DNA from: SAR202 cluster bacterium AD-804-J14_MRT_500m
GTDB taxonomy: Bacteria > Chloroflexota > Dehalococcoidia > UBA3495 > GCA-2712585
Direction: 5' to 3'
Length of the DNA: 64,000 bases
NCBI GenBank assembly: GCA_009391275.1
Contig: VEXF01000001.1
Coordinates: 45,603 to 109,602 of the forward strand
Shown here: in pieces, positions 36,918 to 45,925 of the stretch
Position numbering within the stretch: the first letter of the stretch is position 1
How the letters are laid out: each line of letters opens with the position of its first letter
The notes under the pieces: model-generated
Told to the model about the DNA's origin: nothing
Database searches by the model: none
Seen by the model: the letters and a program-made list of their open reading frames with translations, nothing else
Position numbers and translations under genes: made by a program

Positions 36918-38018
36918 TCAAAGGGCAATGTTGATGGCCTCTGCTACTGCATCTCCAACTTCGGTCGTTTTCGCATGTCCACCCATGTCAGGTGTGAGAT
37001 GCTCTCTTGCTTCGAGGACTTTCGTTACTGCGTTTTCTAGCGCAACCGACGCTTGTGTCTGTCCCAAGTGCTTTACCATCATGGCGCCTGAAAGGATGGC
37101 AGCCATCGGGTTTGCTATCCCTTTTCCGGCTATGTCCGGTGCACTGCCATGTACTGGTTCGAACATAGATGGCCAGCGTTTTTCGGGGTCTATATTTCCG
37201 CTTGCTGCTAAACCCATACTGCCGGTGATGATAGCTGCTATGTCTGTCAGAATATCTCCAAACAAGTTGCTAGCGACTACTACGTCAAAAGACTCAGGAC
37301 GTCGAATAAAATCCATGCACGCTGCATCGATCAACAGAGAATCAGTATCGATGTCAGGGTAGTGTTCTGATACTTCTTGGAAAATTCTGTCCCACAGGAC
37401 CATCCCATATCCAAGAGCATTAGATTTGGTGATCGAGGTGACTTTCTTCTTGCCTTCTCGTTGTCGCGCTAACTCGAAAGCAAATCGCATTACACGCTCA
37501 CAGCCATATCTTGTGAAAATAGAGGTCTGGGCCGCGATCTCTTGAGGGAGTCCCTCGTAATGAAAGCCACCAACGTTGGCGTATTCTCCCTCAGTGTTCT
37601 CACGTATGACTGCCATGTCTATGTCCCCTGGCTGGACCCCCTTCAACGGCGATTCGATCCCGATGACCAGTTTGCTAGGACGGAGACAAACGTACTGATC
37701 AAACCCTCTTCGGATAGGAAGCAGCAGATTGTTCAATGTTATGTGGTCCTGTATGTCCGGATGTCCTACAGCACCGAAGTAGATGGCATCGAATGCGCTC
37801 AAGGTCTCCAACCCGTCTTTAGGCATCATTTCGCCTCGGGTAAGGTAAAAGTCTGATCCCCATGGGAACTCTTCAAACTCCCAAGAAATTCCATATCTCT
37901 TACCTAAAGATAGCAATGATTTGATTCCTTCATCGATTACATCTACACCTATGCCGTCACCACGTATGACGGCTATTTTGAATTGTGATTTGCTCACACT
38001 GGAATTATTGATGGTCAT
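36918..38018 (-). CDS. D-malate/tartrate dehydrogenase family (isopropylmalate-dehydrogenase-like)
   Basis: A 366-residue decarboxylating dehydrogenase of the IDH/IMDH superfamily. Motifs of the TtuC/DmlA branch are GDGIGVDVIDEG, YFGAVGHPDIQDHITLNN, RENTEGEYANVGG, TSITKSNALGYGM and SNLFGDILTDIAA. It would oxidise and decarboxylate D-malate, tartrate or a similar 2-hydroxy acid with NAD. The starting ATG has no good ribosome site within the normal range. The neighbour on the left is a convergent carboxymuconolactone-type gene. Confidence 0.9.
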   Translation of the reverse strand: MTINNSSVSKSQFKIAVIRGDGIGVDVIDEGIKSLLSLGKRYGISWEFEEFPWGSDFYLTRGEMMPKDGLETLSAFDAIYFGAVGHPDIQDHITLNNLLLPIRRGFDQYVCLRPSKLVIGIESPLKGVQPGDIDMAVIRENTEGEYANVGGFHYEGLPQEIAAQTSIFTRYGCERVMRFAFELARQREGKKKVTSITKSNALGYGMVLWDRIFQEVSEHYPDIDTDSLLIDAACMDFIRRPESFDVVVASNLFGDILTDIAAIITGSMGLAASGNIDPEKRWPSMFEPVHGSAPDIAGKGIANPMAAILSGAMMVKHLGQTQASVALENAVTKVLEAREHLTPDMGGHAKTTEVGDAVAEAINIAL

Positions 38019-38275
38019 AAATTGTCACTTTGAACCTTTAGGTTATGAATTACGTTCAGCGTAAGAAATCAGAAATGGGAGTGTCTACTGTGCGACCAGG
38101 GGTTAAATGCGCTGGACTATTTTAGGTATCTCAGACACGCCGGTTTCCGATCTGTGCCAAATTGCAGGACTGACTTCTTGGACGAGATCTGAATCTCTCT
38201 GTGAATTCCTTTTCCATTAACGGTTACTTCTGGAGATTCTCAGTCCGCAGCGGGATTGGACGCATCCAATTTGGT

Positions 38276-39481
38276 TTAAACCCTATCTAGCGATTCTTGG
38301 GCCGCAGCTATACCCGCTCCTATTGGCGCTTCGTAACCTTCGCTGGGGAGAATGGTTTCTAGTGCTGATAGCAAAGATATCACGTTTTGGGGACGGCATG
38401 CTTCTCCCATTAAACCGACTCGCCAAGCCTTACCTGAAAATTTCCCCAATCCTCGTGAAATCTCAATGCCATACTCATCAACCAGCCTTTGGCGAACACG
38501 TCTTTCATCTACCCCGTCTGGTGCCCATACAGGTGTAATTTGTGGTAGCCGGGATTTGGGATCAGAGATAATTTGCAGGCCCATGGCTTCTAATCCATCG
38601 CAAAGGGCGGAAGCTATTCCTCGGTGTCGTTTGAACCGGTTGTCTAACCCTTCTTCAAGTATAACTCGTAAACCCTCATACAAAGCATAGAACATTGATG
38701 CCGGAATTGTATGGTGATATGTACGCGCAGCACTCCAATATTCTGCTATTAGAGACAGATCTAGGTACCACGTTTGGGGGGGTTGTTTTCGGTTCTTTAT
38801 AACCTGCATCGCTACTTCGCTGATCGCTACTGGTGCTAGGCCAGGCGGGCAACCCAAGCATTTTTGGGATGCACTGAAACAGTAGTCCATACCGATAGTG
38901 TCGAAACCAACTTCACTGCCACCTAACGATGTTACGGCGTCAACCATAAGCAATGCGTCGTGATCCTTTACCAATTTGGATATTTCATCTAGGGGTTGAG
39001 CTATTCCGGTTGACGTTTCTGCCTGTACCAATCCAACCAGTTTGACAGACTTGTGTTTTTTCAACTCTTCTTTTATAGCTTGAGGATTCAAAGATTTCCC
39101 CCATTCACCCTCTACTACGTGAACGTTTGCTCCTTGACGTTTTGCGATCTCGATCATACGATCACAGAAGAAGCCATAGGAGCCTATGACTACAGTATCT
39201 CCCCGTTCTACGAGGCTTGCTATTCCGGCCTCAATTCCGCCGGAACCTGTGGTAGGAAGTGCCATATTGAGGGCGCCATAACTTTGAAATAACTCTCCCA
39301 ACATTCCTGCTATACCGTCCACTACTGGGAAGAACTCTGGTTCACTGTACCCAATCACTGGAGTGGATAGGGCCTTTAAAACCCGACTGTGTACATTAGT
39401 TGGTCCCGTGCTAAGAAGCACTCGATCTGAAATATCGAGTTCAGGATATAATTTTTGTGTCATTATGCTATGTAGAAACAT
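38276..39481 (-). CDS. Class V aminotransferase (alanine/serine-glyoxylate type)
   Basis: A 401-residue PLP enzyme. The N-terminal STGPTNVHSRVLKAL and TTGSGGIEAGI match the alanine- and serine-glyoxylate aminotransferases. The PLP lysine is in SASQKCLGCPPG, and an upstream Asp in LMVDAVTSLGG pairs with the pyridine nitrogen. The C-terminal RVGLMGEACRPQNV is also typical. It probably transaminates glyoxylate with Ala or Ser. Two start codons are possible (39481 and 39463), each with an imperfect ribosome site. It is divergent from the lipoprotein gene. Confidence 0.9.
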   Translation of the reverse strand: MFLHSIMTQKLYPELDISDRVLLSTGPTNVHSRVLKALSTPVIGYSEPEFFPVVDGIAGMLGELFQSYGALNMALPTTGSGGIEAGIASLVERGDTVVIGSYGFFCDRMIEIAKRQGANVHVVEGEWGKSLNPQAIKEELKKHKSVKLVGLVQAETSTGIAQPLDEISKLVKDHDALLMVDAVTSLGGSEVGFDTIGMDYCFSASQKCLGCPPGLAPVAISEVAMQVIKNRKQPPQTWYLDLSLIAEYWSAARTYHHTIPASMFYALYEGLRVILEEGLDNRFKRHRGIASALCDGLEAMGLQIISDPKSRLPQITPVWAPDGVDERRVRQRLVDEYGIEISRGLGKFSGKAWRVGLMGEACRPQNVISLLSALETILPSEGYEAPIGAGIAAAQESLDRV

Positions 39482-39657
39482 CCTTTCCGAGTCTGCAGTG
39501 CATTAACATAATTAGATATAGACTAGCACTGCGAAAGGCTAGCAGGACCCTCAAAACCTGTCAAGGAGCCCATTCTAATTGATCTGTGAGATTAAATAAT
39601 ATAAATCATTGGATAGAGTTCGCGTGAACTTAGTTGCTCAATAATTCTAGTAATTAG

Positions 39658-40602
39658 GTGTCTAAATTGGAAGTGGTATCAGGGAATTTTAGACTTGTCG
39701 GTTGGTCGTTGGCCGTGATGTTGTTAGTGATCGCCTCTATTTCGTGTAATACAGGTGAGACGACTTCATCGGAGGATGGTTATGACTCCATCCTTGGCAC
39801 TAGGGATCTGAATGTAGGTGAAAATCGTTTCACGTTTGTTATCGCGTCCAGAGATGGTCAAATTATTGAAAACGCTGATGTTGAGTTGCAATTCCAGATA
39901 CATGAAGGTGAGGTTACTAGGCCTAAGTTTGTATCAACGGCTATATACCGGGAAATCAAAGGTATAACTCCTCATGTCCATCCAGATAGCGAAATCCACG
40001 AGCATATCGACGCACGAGGCTTTTATGTTGTTGATAACGCATTATTCGATGAAATGGGTGTCTGGTCAGTTTCATTCGTTGCTAGTTCTGCCGCGGGGGA
40101 AGGTTTGGGCGTCAGAGACTTAGCGTTTAATGTTAATGAGACCTCGGCTGCAATAAGTATTGGGGCCCGGCCTCCAGCTACAGAAAACCTTATTGTTTCA
40201 GATGTGGTTTCTGTAGACGAACTTTGTACGCGCAGTTCAGATGATGGAATGCATCATTTTTCGGTGAGCGAAGCATTGGAGCAACGTAAACCGTTCGTTG
40301 TCGCATGGGCAACTCCGATGTTTTGTGCTAGCACTATGTGCGGTCCCGTGTTGGATGCCATAGTCCGGATTGCTAACGATTATAGTCCGGCAGTTAATTT
40401 CGTACACATAGAACCTTTTGATCTCGAATTAGCTCGGAATGAAGGTAGACTTGTTGCCTCTGATCTAGTTATGGAGTGGGGAATTGCTAGTGAGCCATGG
40501 GTATTCGTTATGGATAGCAATGGGCAGGTCGTTTCTCAATTCGAAGGCCTGGTGACTGGTGATGAGATACGTTCCTCTTTAGATCTCATCTTATCTGATT
40601 GA
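39658..40602 (+). CDS. Lipoprotein with thioredoxin-like C-terminal domain
   Basis: A 314-residue probable lipoprotein. The signal segment LAVMLLVIASISC ends in a lipobox Cys at about residue 30. A beta-rich middle part (about 45-165) includes FTFVIASRDGQIIENADVELQF and histidines in HVHPDSEIHEHID. The C-terminal part (about 205-314) is thioredoxin-like: VVAWATPMFCASTMCGPVLD carries two Cys spaced C-x4-C. A copper- or thiol-handling SCO-like role is possible but not proven. The GTG start is preceded by a weak ribosome site. Confidence 0.8.
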   Translation: MSKLEVVSGNFRLVGWSLAVMLLVIASISCNTGETTSSEDGYDSILGTRDLNVGENRFTFVIASRDGQIIENADVELQFQIHEGEVTRPKFVSTAIYREIKGITPHVHPDSEIHEHIDARGFYVVDNALFDEMGVWSVSFVASSAAGEGLGVRDLAFNVNETSAAISIGARPPATENLIVSDVVSVDELCTRSSDDGMHHFSVSEALEQRKPFVVAWATPMFCASTMCGPVLDAIVRIANDYSPAVNFVHIEPFDLELARNEGRLVASDLVMEWGIASEPWVFVMDSNGQVVSQFEGLVTGDEIRSSLDLILSD

Positions 40603-40678
40603 CTGCATGGTTCTACCTGAAAACTAGGTCTATAATGCTACTCTTAACGTGTAGATATGGTCATCTAGGAGGCGAGTT

Positions 40679-41524
40679 ATCAAAGCCATAGATATGCATG
40701 TCCATGTACCGCGTCAGCCTGGTCTTGACGATGTGGAGGTTGAGGGGCATCTCAGGAGCTATTTTGGTTTGAAAGACCCCGCCGTAGATGCTGATAACAT
40801 GGCCAGAAAATATAAAGAATGGGATATCCTAGGTTTAATTTTCTCTGTCGATACTGAAATCACGACTGGGGAAACACCAGATTCCAACGATTATGTCTCG
40901 GATATTGTTAAAAATTACCCCGACCAGTTTGTTGGCTTTGCAACCGTTGATCCCTGGAAAGGGAAAATGGCTGTTTTGGAGTTGGAAAGATCTGTGACCG
41001 AACTGGGGCTCAGGGGTCTCAAACTGCACCCGATTCATCAAGCATTCTTCCCCAACGATCCTAATTTCTACCCCTTATACCGCAAGTGCGCAGAGTTGGA
41101 TGTCCCTGTTCTTTTTCACACAGGGTTTGCCGCCGCAGGAGCTGGGCATCCGGGAGGTGCAGGTTTCAAACTCAAATACAGTGCCCCAATCCCGGGTATT
41201 GATGATGTAGCTGCCGATTTTCCAGATCTAACCATAATAATGGCTCATCCTGCCTGGCCTTGGATTGAAGAACAAATTGCCGTCACTCTTCATAAGGCCA
41301 ACGTCTTTCTGGATCTCTCTGGCTGGAGCCCTAGGTTTATTCCTGAATCCCTTGTGCGTGAGGCCGACACTCGTCTTCGGGATAAAGTGCTTTTTGGTTC
41401 GGACTACCCTTACTTGCCGCCAGATCGTTGGTTAAAAGAGTTCGAATCTCTTGCCATTCGGGATGAGGTCCGGCCAAGAATATTGATAGAGAACGCCAAA
41501 AGAGTGCTTAAGATAGCTTCTTAG
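40679..41524 (+). CDS. Amidohydrolase-family (ACMSD-like) protein, likely non-AUG start
   Basis: A TIM-barrel metal hydrolase of about 281 residues. The metal motif IDMHVHVP is at the very N-terminus, followed by VGFATVDPWKG, RGLKLHPIHQAF, HTGFAAAG, MAHPAWPW and FGSDYPYLPPDRW. These match the amidohydro_2 or ACMSD branch (decarboxylase/hydrolase). The first ATG (40694) would cut off the strand that leads into IDMHVH. AGGAGG (40667-40672) lies 6 nt before an ATC at 40679, so that ATC is proposed as start. GTT three bases earlier is too close to the ribosome site. The 5' end is therefore provisional. Confidence 0.8.
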   Translation: MKAIDMHVHVPRQPGLDDVEVEGHLRSYFGLKDPAVDADNMARKYKEWDILGLIFSVDTEITTGETPDSNDYVSDIVKNYPDQFVGFATVDPWKGKMAVLELERSVTELGLRGLKLHPIHQAFFPNDPNFYPLYRKCAELDVPVLFHTGFAAAGAGHPGGAGFKLKYSAPIPGIDDVAADFPDLTIIMAHPAWPWIEEQIAVTLHKANVFLDLSGWSPRFIPESLVREADTRLRDKVLFGSDYPYLPPDRWLKEFESLAIRDEVRPRILIENAKRVLKIAS

Positions 41525-41586
41525 GTATTCGTAGTGGCCAGGATATATGGTCGATGTCTCTAGAGCCTTGATATTAAAGACTTAAC

Positions 41587-42369
41587 CTAGCCTGCTCCTG
41601 TGACTTCAATAATTGCGCCCGAAACAAAACTTGAATCTTCTGATGCCAAAAATCCTGCAACTTTGGCAATTTCCTCGGGCCGACCCGGCCTCCCCATCGG
41701 AACCCGAGTCCACATATCTTGTTGCTCTGCTTCTGAAAGTTCATCGTATCGTTTTGCTACACGGGCGTCCGATTCAGTAAGAATAAATCCTGGCATTATA
41801 GCGTTAACATTTATTCCCCACGGCGCCAGATCTTTTGCCAATTGTTTTGTGAATCCATCGACACCGGCTTTTGCTCCAGCGTAAGGCAACCGTGCCGCGG
41901 ATGTGCCTCGTGGCCCAAATGTTCCTCTGGCAGATCCAGAGGAGAAATTAATTATCTTGCCGTAGCTATTTTCTTTCATGTGAGGTGTGATCGCCCGACA
42001 GCACAAAAATGCGCTTTTCAGATTACTATCGATTATAAAATCCCAAAGATCTTCGCTCACGTCTTCAATATGATCTATGCCAACGTTCCCACTCCCTCCC
42101 GCATTATTAACTAGTATGTCGATTCTGCCGAAGGTTTCGATTGTGCGTCGGACCATTTCATTGGCTTCCGCTGGCTGAGTAAGATCTGCACCAAACGCTA
42201 CCACTTCCCCGCCTTCTTCACGGATTTGAGCAGCAGCGGATTCCACCTTGTCTTTTTGTACGTCACATGCCATTACTTTGGCGCCTTTGCTTACTAGTTC
42301 TCGGACTATTGCAACACCAATGCCCTGCGCGGCACCGGTGACGATAGCGATTTTTCCTTCGAATTCCAT
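41587..42369 (-). CDS. Short-chain dehydrogenase/reductase
   Basis: A 260-residue classical SDR. It has VTGAAQGIGVAIVREL for NAD(P) binding, ILVNNAGGSG, the Ser in FSSGSARG and the catalytic YAGAK. The C-terminal MPGFILTESDARV and GAIIEVTGAG are typical. Asp in MACDVQKDK after the second strand suggests NAD(H). GAGAGGA precedes the ATG. It begins 11 nt after the stop of the upstream SDR, so the two form an operon. Confidence 0.92.
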   Translation of the reverse strand: MEFEGKIAIVTGAAQGIGVAIVRELVSKGAKVMACDVQKDKVESAAAQIREEGGEVVAFGADLTQPAEANEMVRRTIETFGRIDILVNNAGGSGNVGIDHIEDVSEDLWDFIIDSNLKSAFLCCRAITPHMKENSYGKIINFSSGSARGTFGPRGTSAARLPYAGAKAGVDGFTKQLAKDLAPWGINVNAIMPGFILTESDARVAKRYDELSEAEQQDMWTRVPMGRPGRPEEIAKVAGFLASEDSSFVSGAIIEVTGAG

Positions 42370-42380
42370 CTTATTCCTCT

Positions 42381-43151
42381 CTATCCTCTTACCGTCAGTT
42401 TCCCTGCAGAATAACCTCCGTCAACGTAGATTACTTGTCCAGAAATGTAATCTGCGAGCGGTGATGCCAAAAATAAAACTGCATTGGCTATTTCAGATGG
42501 CTGGCCTCTTCGGCCCAATGCTACCTGTGCTAAAAAGTTGGCCCTGTATTCGTGGCTGACCTCTAGGTTTGCTGGGGTCTCAGTGAGTCCGGGACCTACC
42601 GAGTTTACAGTAATTCCGTATTGGCCTAGTTCCATTGACAGAACTTTTGTGAATTGAACGACGCCTGCCTTTGCCGCACAATAAGCTCCGCCTGCGTATC
42701 TTCCGTTAGCAGCCGCAGTTGATGCTATATTTATAATCCTTCCGCCTTTGCCTTGTTTAATCATCGATGCGCCGGCCGCTTTTGAGCAGAGGAACTGGCC
42801 TTTCAGATTTACACCCAGGACGCGATCCCAATCTTCTTCTGTCATCTCGACTATCGTCGCTGTAAATCCGAACCCTGCATTATTGACTAGAATGTCCACT
42901 CCCCCAAATGTATCTTCTGCCGCTTTTATCAGGGAGGATACCTGGTGGCTATCCGACACGTCTGTTGTAATCGCCTGAGCCCTGCCACCATGTTCTATAA
43001 TTTCATCGGCCGTCTTTTGGCCTGCTTCACCGTTCACGTCGCCTACTGTAACAGCTGCACCATGGACAGCTAAAGTGTGAGCTATTTCCTTCCCGATCCC
43101 AGATCCAGCTCCGGTGACTACAGCAGACTTCTCGTTCAAATGAATTTCCAT
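42381..43151 (-). CDS. Short-chain dehydrogenase/reductase
   Basis: A 256-residue classical SDR with VVTGAGSGIGKEIAHTL, ILVNNAGFGF, Ser in NIASTAAANG and YCAAK as the catalytic pair. VGDVNGEAG carries the Asp that favours NAD(H). QVIYVDGGYSAG near the end is a family hallmark. The start has GGAG about 7 nt upstream. It lies between the GMC oxidoreductase gene and the second SDR on the same strand. Confidence 0.92.
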   Translation of the reverse strand: MEIHLNEKSAVVTGAGSGIGKEIAHTLAVHGAAVTVGDVNGEAGQKTADEIIEHGGRAQAITTDVSDSHQVSSLIKAAEDTFGGVDILVNNAGFGFTATIVEMTEEDWDRVLGVNLKGQFLCSKAAGASMIKQGKGGRIINIASTAAANGRYAGGAYCAAKAGVVQFTKVLSMELGQYGITVNSVGPGLTETPANLEVSHEYRANFLAQVALGRRGQPSEIANAVLFLASPLADYISGQVIYVDGGYSAGKLTVRG

Positions 43152-43352
43152 TTTGCATCTCCAAATTTAGGTCTTGTCTTAGGTCACTACTATCGTAGCA
43201 AAGACGTTTATTCCTCGCTACTGGCCTACAGAAAATGATCCGAGCATTAATTTAAACTAAACCGTGGCACAAAGAAACGGGTCAGAATCTTGTGGATCCG
43301 AACTGAAGATATTTGGTTAATAAGATCGAGCAATCGGTTCTCATACAATGTC

Positions 43353-44879
43353 CTATTTCTGCGGTATTCCATTTTTGATCCATTGTGCGACCCGTTCGCC
43401 TATCATGATCGTTGTCGCATTTGGATTCGCCCGCACATGCTCCGGAAAAACCGATGCGTCTGCTACCCGTAGTCCATCTATTCCATGAACTTGGCAATAT
43501 TGATTAACCACAGCTTTTTCATCGTTAGCCGGTCCCATCTTGCAGCTTCTTACTAAATGGGGTGCTGGAACAACGTGTGTCCGACACCAATGATCTAATG
43601 CTCCATCCTCTGATAGCTCAGCGTCTGTGGGAGCAACTCTTTCAGAGAATACACCTGTGTATGGGGATTCTTTGCCAATTTGAGATGCCAACCTGACGCC
43701 TTCCCGCATTCTTGCAACGTCTTGTGGTTCGTCCAGAAATCTGAGGTCAATATCGGGAGCCTCCATTGGGTCGGTCGATCGCAGTCTAATGACACCTGAA
43801 CCTATGGGCCGTTCAAGGATGACGTGGAATCGGCTGTAATATTCGCCATCAACTAGAAAGTTTGGGTAAGGGCTAATATACATGTCATTAAATAAATTAG
43901 ATCCTTCAGCGGTATAGCGTAATCCTACCTGACTTGACGCTGGTTTTTCATTTAACCCAGGTTTGTGTTTGAACCATACGGGTATTAGTGGGTGGTCTTG
44001 GAGGTTTTCACCTACTCCAGGAAGATGGTGAACTAGAGGTATTCCTACTTGTTGTAGATGTTCTTGCGGACCTATTCCAGACCTCAAAAGGACTGATGGA
44101 GACCCTACTGCCCCACAACTCAACACTATCTCGTTTGCTTCAAGTTGGTAGATTTCGCCCCCGCTTTCAACTTCAACCCCTACCGCTCGCTTACCCTCGA
44201 AAAGAATTCGCCGTGCAAGGACGTTTCCTCTTACTGTGAGGTTCATACGGTGACGGTTTGGGTTTAGATATGCCATGCTGGTGCTGACACGGGTTCCTTT
44301 GACATTATTTAACGGTCGTGGTCCTACTCCGGTCGTATCTGGTAGGTTCATGTCAGGACATTCAGGGAATCCTGCTAGTACGCAAGCGTCGGTAAAGGCT
44401 TTCATGCTAGCTTGCAAGTTTTCGGGCTTCACACGCTGCACAGGTATCGGTCCAGTTTTTCCATGGAAGTCTCCACCGTAGTCTAAATCTGTTTCCATTC
44501 CGAGAAATATCGGAAGCAAATCCTGGTATGACCATTCGTTGTTTCCGAGAGAGACCCATTCTTCAAAATCTTGGTGGAGGCCCCTAATAAAAATCGTCCC
44601 GTTGACGGCACTCCCGCCTCCGCTCACCTTGCCGCCGAGAATTTCAACAGGGTTTTCTTGGTGCCCGTTCGCTTTGGCACTCCATCTCCACATATGTTTC
44701 CCGAATGTTACTCGGTGAACATCGTTTCCATCTTTTACCTCGTCAGGGATGTTCTCGAAAACCGGATAGTCATATCCGGCCTCTAGAAGCAGAACGGACT
44801 TTTGTTCGTCTTCGGAGAGACGTGCAGCTACTGTGGCTCCTCCCGAGCCACCGCCTAGTACAATAACGTCATACCGCAT
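43353..44879 (-). CDS. GMC-family FAD oxidoreductase (choline dehydrogenase-like)
   Basis: A 508-residue flavoprotein. The FAD motif is VIVLGGGSGGATVAARL, with LLLEAGYDYP and the second signature GGKVSGGGSAVNGTIFIRG. The C-terminal active-site His is in PHLVRSCKMG, and the Asn region is ANPNATTIMIGE. It would oxidise a primary alcohol to an aldehyde and pass electrons to an acceptor. The neighbouring SDR genes on the same strand, with a gap of about 200 bp, suggest stepwise oxidation of one substrate class. The ATG has GAGGTG upstream. Confidence 0.92.
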   Translation of the reverse strand: MRYDVIVLGGGSGGATVAARLSEDEQKSVLLLEAGYDYPVFENIPDEVKDGNDVHRVTFGKHMWRWSAKANGHQENPVEILGGKVSGGGSAVNGTIFIRGLHQDFEEWVSLGNNEWSYQDLLPIFLGMETDLDYGGDFHGKTGPIPVQRVKPENLQASMKAFTDACVLAGFPECPDMNLPDTTGVGPRPLNNVKGTRVSTSMAYLNPNRHRMNLTVRGNVLARRILFEGKRAVGVEVESGGEIYQLEANEIVLSCGAVGSPSVLLRSGIGPQEHLQQVGIPLVHHLPGVGENLQDHPLIPVWFKHKPGLNEKPASSQVGLRYTAEGSNLFNDMYISPYPNFLVDGEYYSRFHVILERPIGSGVIRLRSTDPMEAPDIDLRFLDEPQDVARMREGVRLASQIGKESPYTGVFSERVAPTDAELSEDGALDHWCRTHVVPAPHLVRSCKMGPANDEKAVVNQYCQVHGIDGLRVADASVFPEHVRANPNATTIMIGERVAQWIKNGIPQK

Positions 44880-44990
44880 CCAAATTCACCTCTACATATT
44901 TAACGGTTTTGGTTGTTTAGGGAGCTCAATTGTGACTCGGCTTTTTCAATGACTCAACATTGATTTGGGATCTTTGGTCCAGATGTGGAT

Positions 44991-45542
44991 TTAGGAAGGA
45001 CCGATCAATGGGTCGAACCCTTCTGGTAAAGGTATGTCAAGAGCAGCTATTGCCAATGCGAGTGAGACGTAATAATTAATCAACAATGTCAGGTCAACCG
45101 TTCCGGAGTCGCCTAGCCTGCCTCGAACTGCCTCAAAGGTTTGATCTTCCACTTTGTGTTTTTTTAACATCTGCCAAGCGTAGTCGACAATAGCTGCCTC
45201 TTCTGCAAAACTGCTGTCCGGCAGTACACCGTTTTCGATAGATTTTATGACCTGATCTGCCACACCAGCATCTCTTGCAAGGGGTTCGTGGGCACTCCAA
45301 ACATACTCACTTTCGACAGCTTTTGCTCCTGCTAAAATGCCTACTTCTCTTAAGCGTCTTTCAACTGGTGACAGAGCCCTAAGGTAATGCCCTAGGTGAG
45401 CAAATCGTCCTGCGCCTTCCGGGCTGTGGAGCAGGGTTTTATAATTGTTAACAATGTAACCCCTAGTTTTCGTGATTTCGTCATAGACTTTTTGACCCTC
45501 CGTAGGAAGATCCTGTCGCTCTAATGCTCGTAGACGGGCCAT
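44991..45542 (-). CDS. Carboxymuconolactone decarboxylase-like protein
   Basis: A 183-residue helical protein of the AhpD/CMD fold. It starts MARLRALERQDLPTEGQKVYDEI and has YKTLLHSPEGAGRFAHLGHYLR and LREVGILAGAKAVESEYVW. The position that would carry CxxC holds no Cys (ESEYVWSAHE), so it is probably not a peroxidase. AAAGGATC precedes the ATG. A close paralogue lies at 47041-47601, beyond a dipeptidase gene. Substrate unknown. Confidence 0.87.
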   Translation of the reverse strand: MARLRALERQDLPTEGQKVYDEITKTRGYIVNNYKTLLHSPEGAGRFAHLGHYLRALSPVERRLREVGILAGAKAVESEYVWSAHEPLARDAGVADQVIKSIENGVLPDSSFAEEAAIVDYAWQMLKKHKVEDQTFEAVRGRLGDSGTVDLTLLINYYVSLALAIAALDIPLPEGFDPLIGPS

Positions 45543-45925
45543 TTTGATCCTTTCGTTTATAAGGGTGTAGGTATTCCTTGGGATAGACTTTTGTAACAGA
45601 GGTTATGATAATTCGAGGTTTTAGACTCGTCAAACATATTTATACGCGTGCTGTAGAAGTTTTTGTTCTGTCTCAACTCTCTTAGGTTTGAGACTCGAGC
45701 CTCAGTGGATAAGATCTCTTGGGTTCGTATGAACTGTTGCGAGATCTGCTTATGAGAATAAGGTTGTTATGGGACATCTGCGTTCATCGCGGTGCAAGGC
45801 GTGCATGAAAAAAGAAGATTCCCAGTGCGTCGTAAATCACGTCCGATGCTTGACTATGGGGGTGTTAGCGCATACCGTTTCAGCTTATTCCAGCGTCTGG
45901 ATAGTCGCTCCACGGAGGAAATATC
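45543..45925. other. Divergent intergenic region with a spaced direct repeat
   Basis: About 380 bases between the carboxymuconolactone-like gene and the dipeptidase gene. AGGTTTTAGACTCG (45616-45629) recurs as AGGTTTGAGACTCG (45684-45697), 13 of 14 identical, 68 bp apart. They could be operator half-sites. A 65-codon frame from 45769 looks non-coding. Confidence 0.45.
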
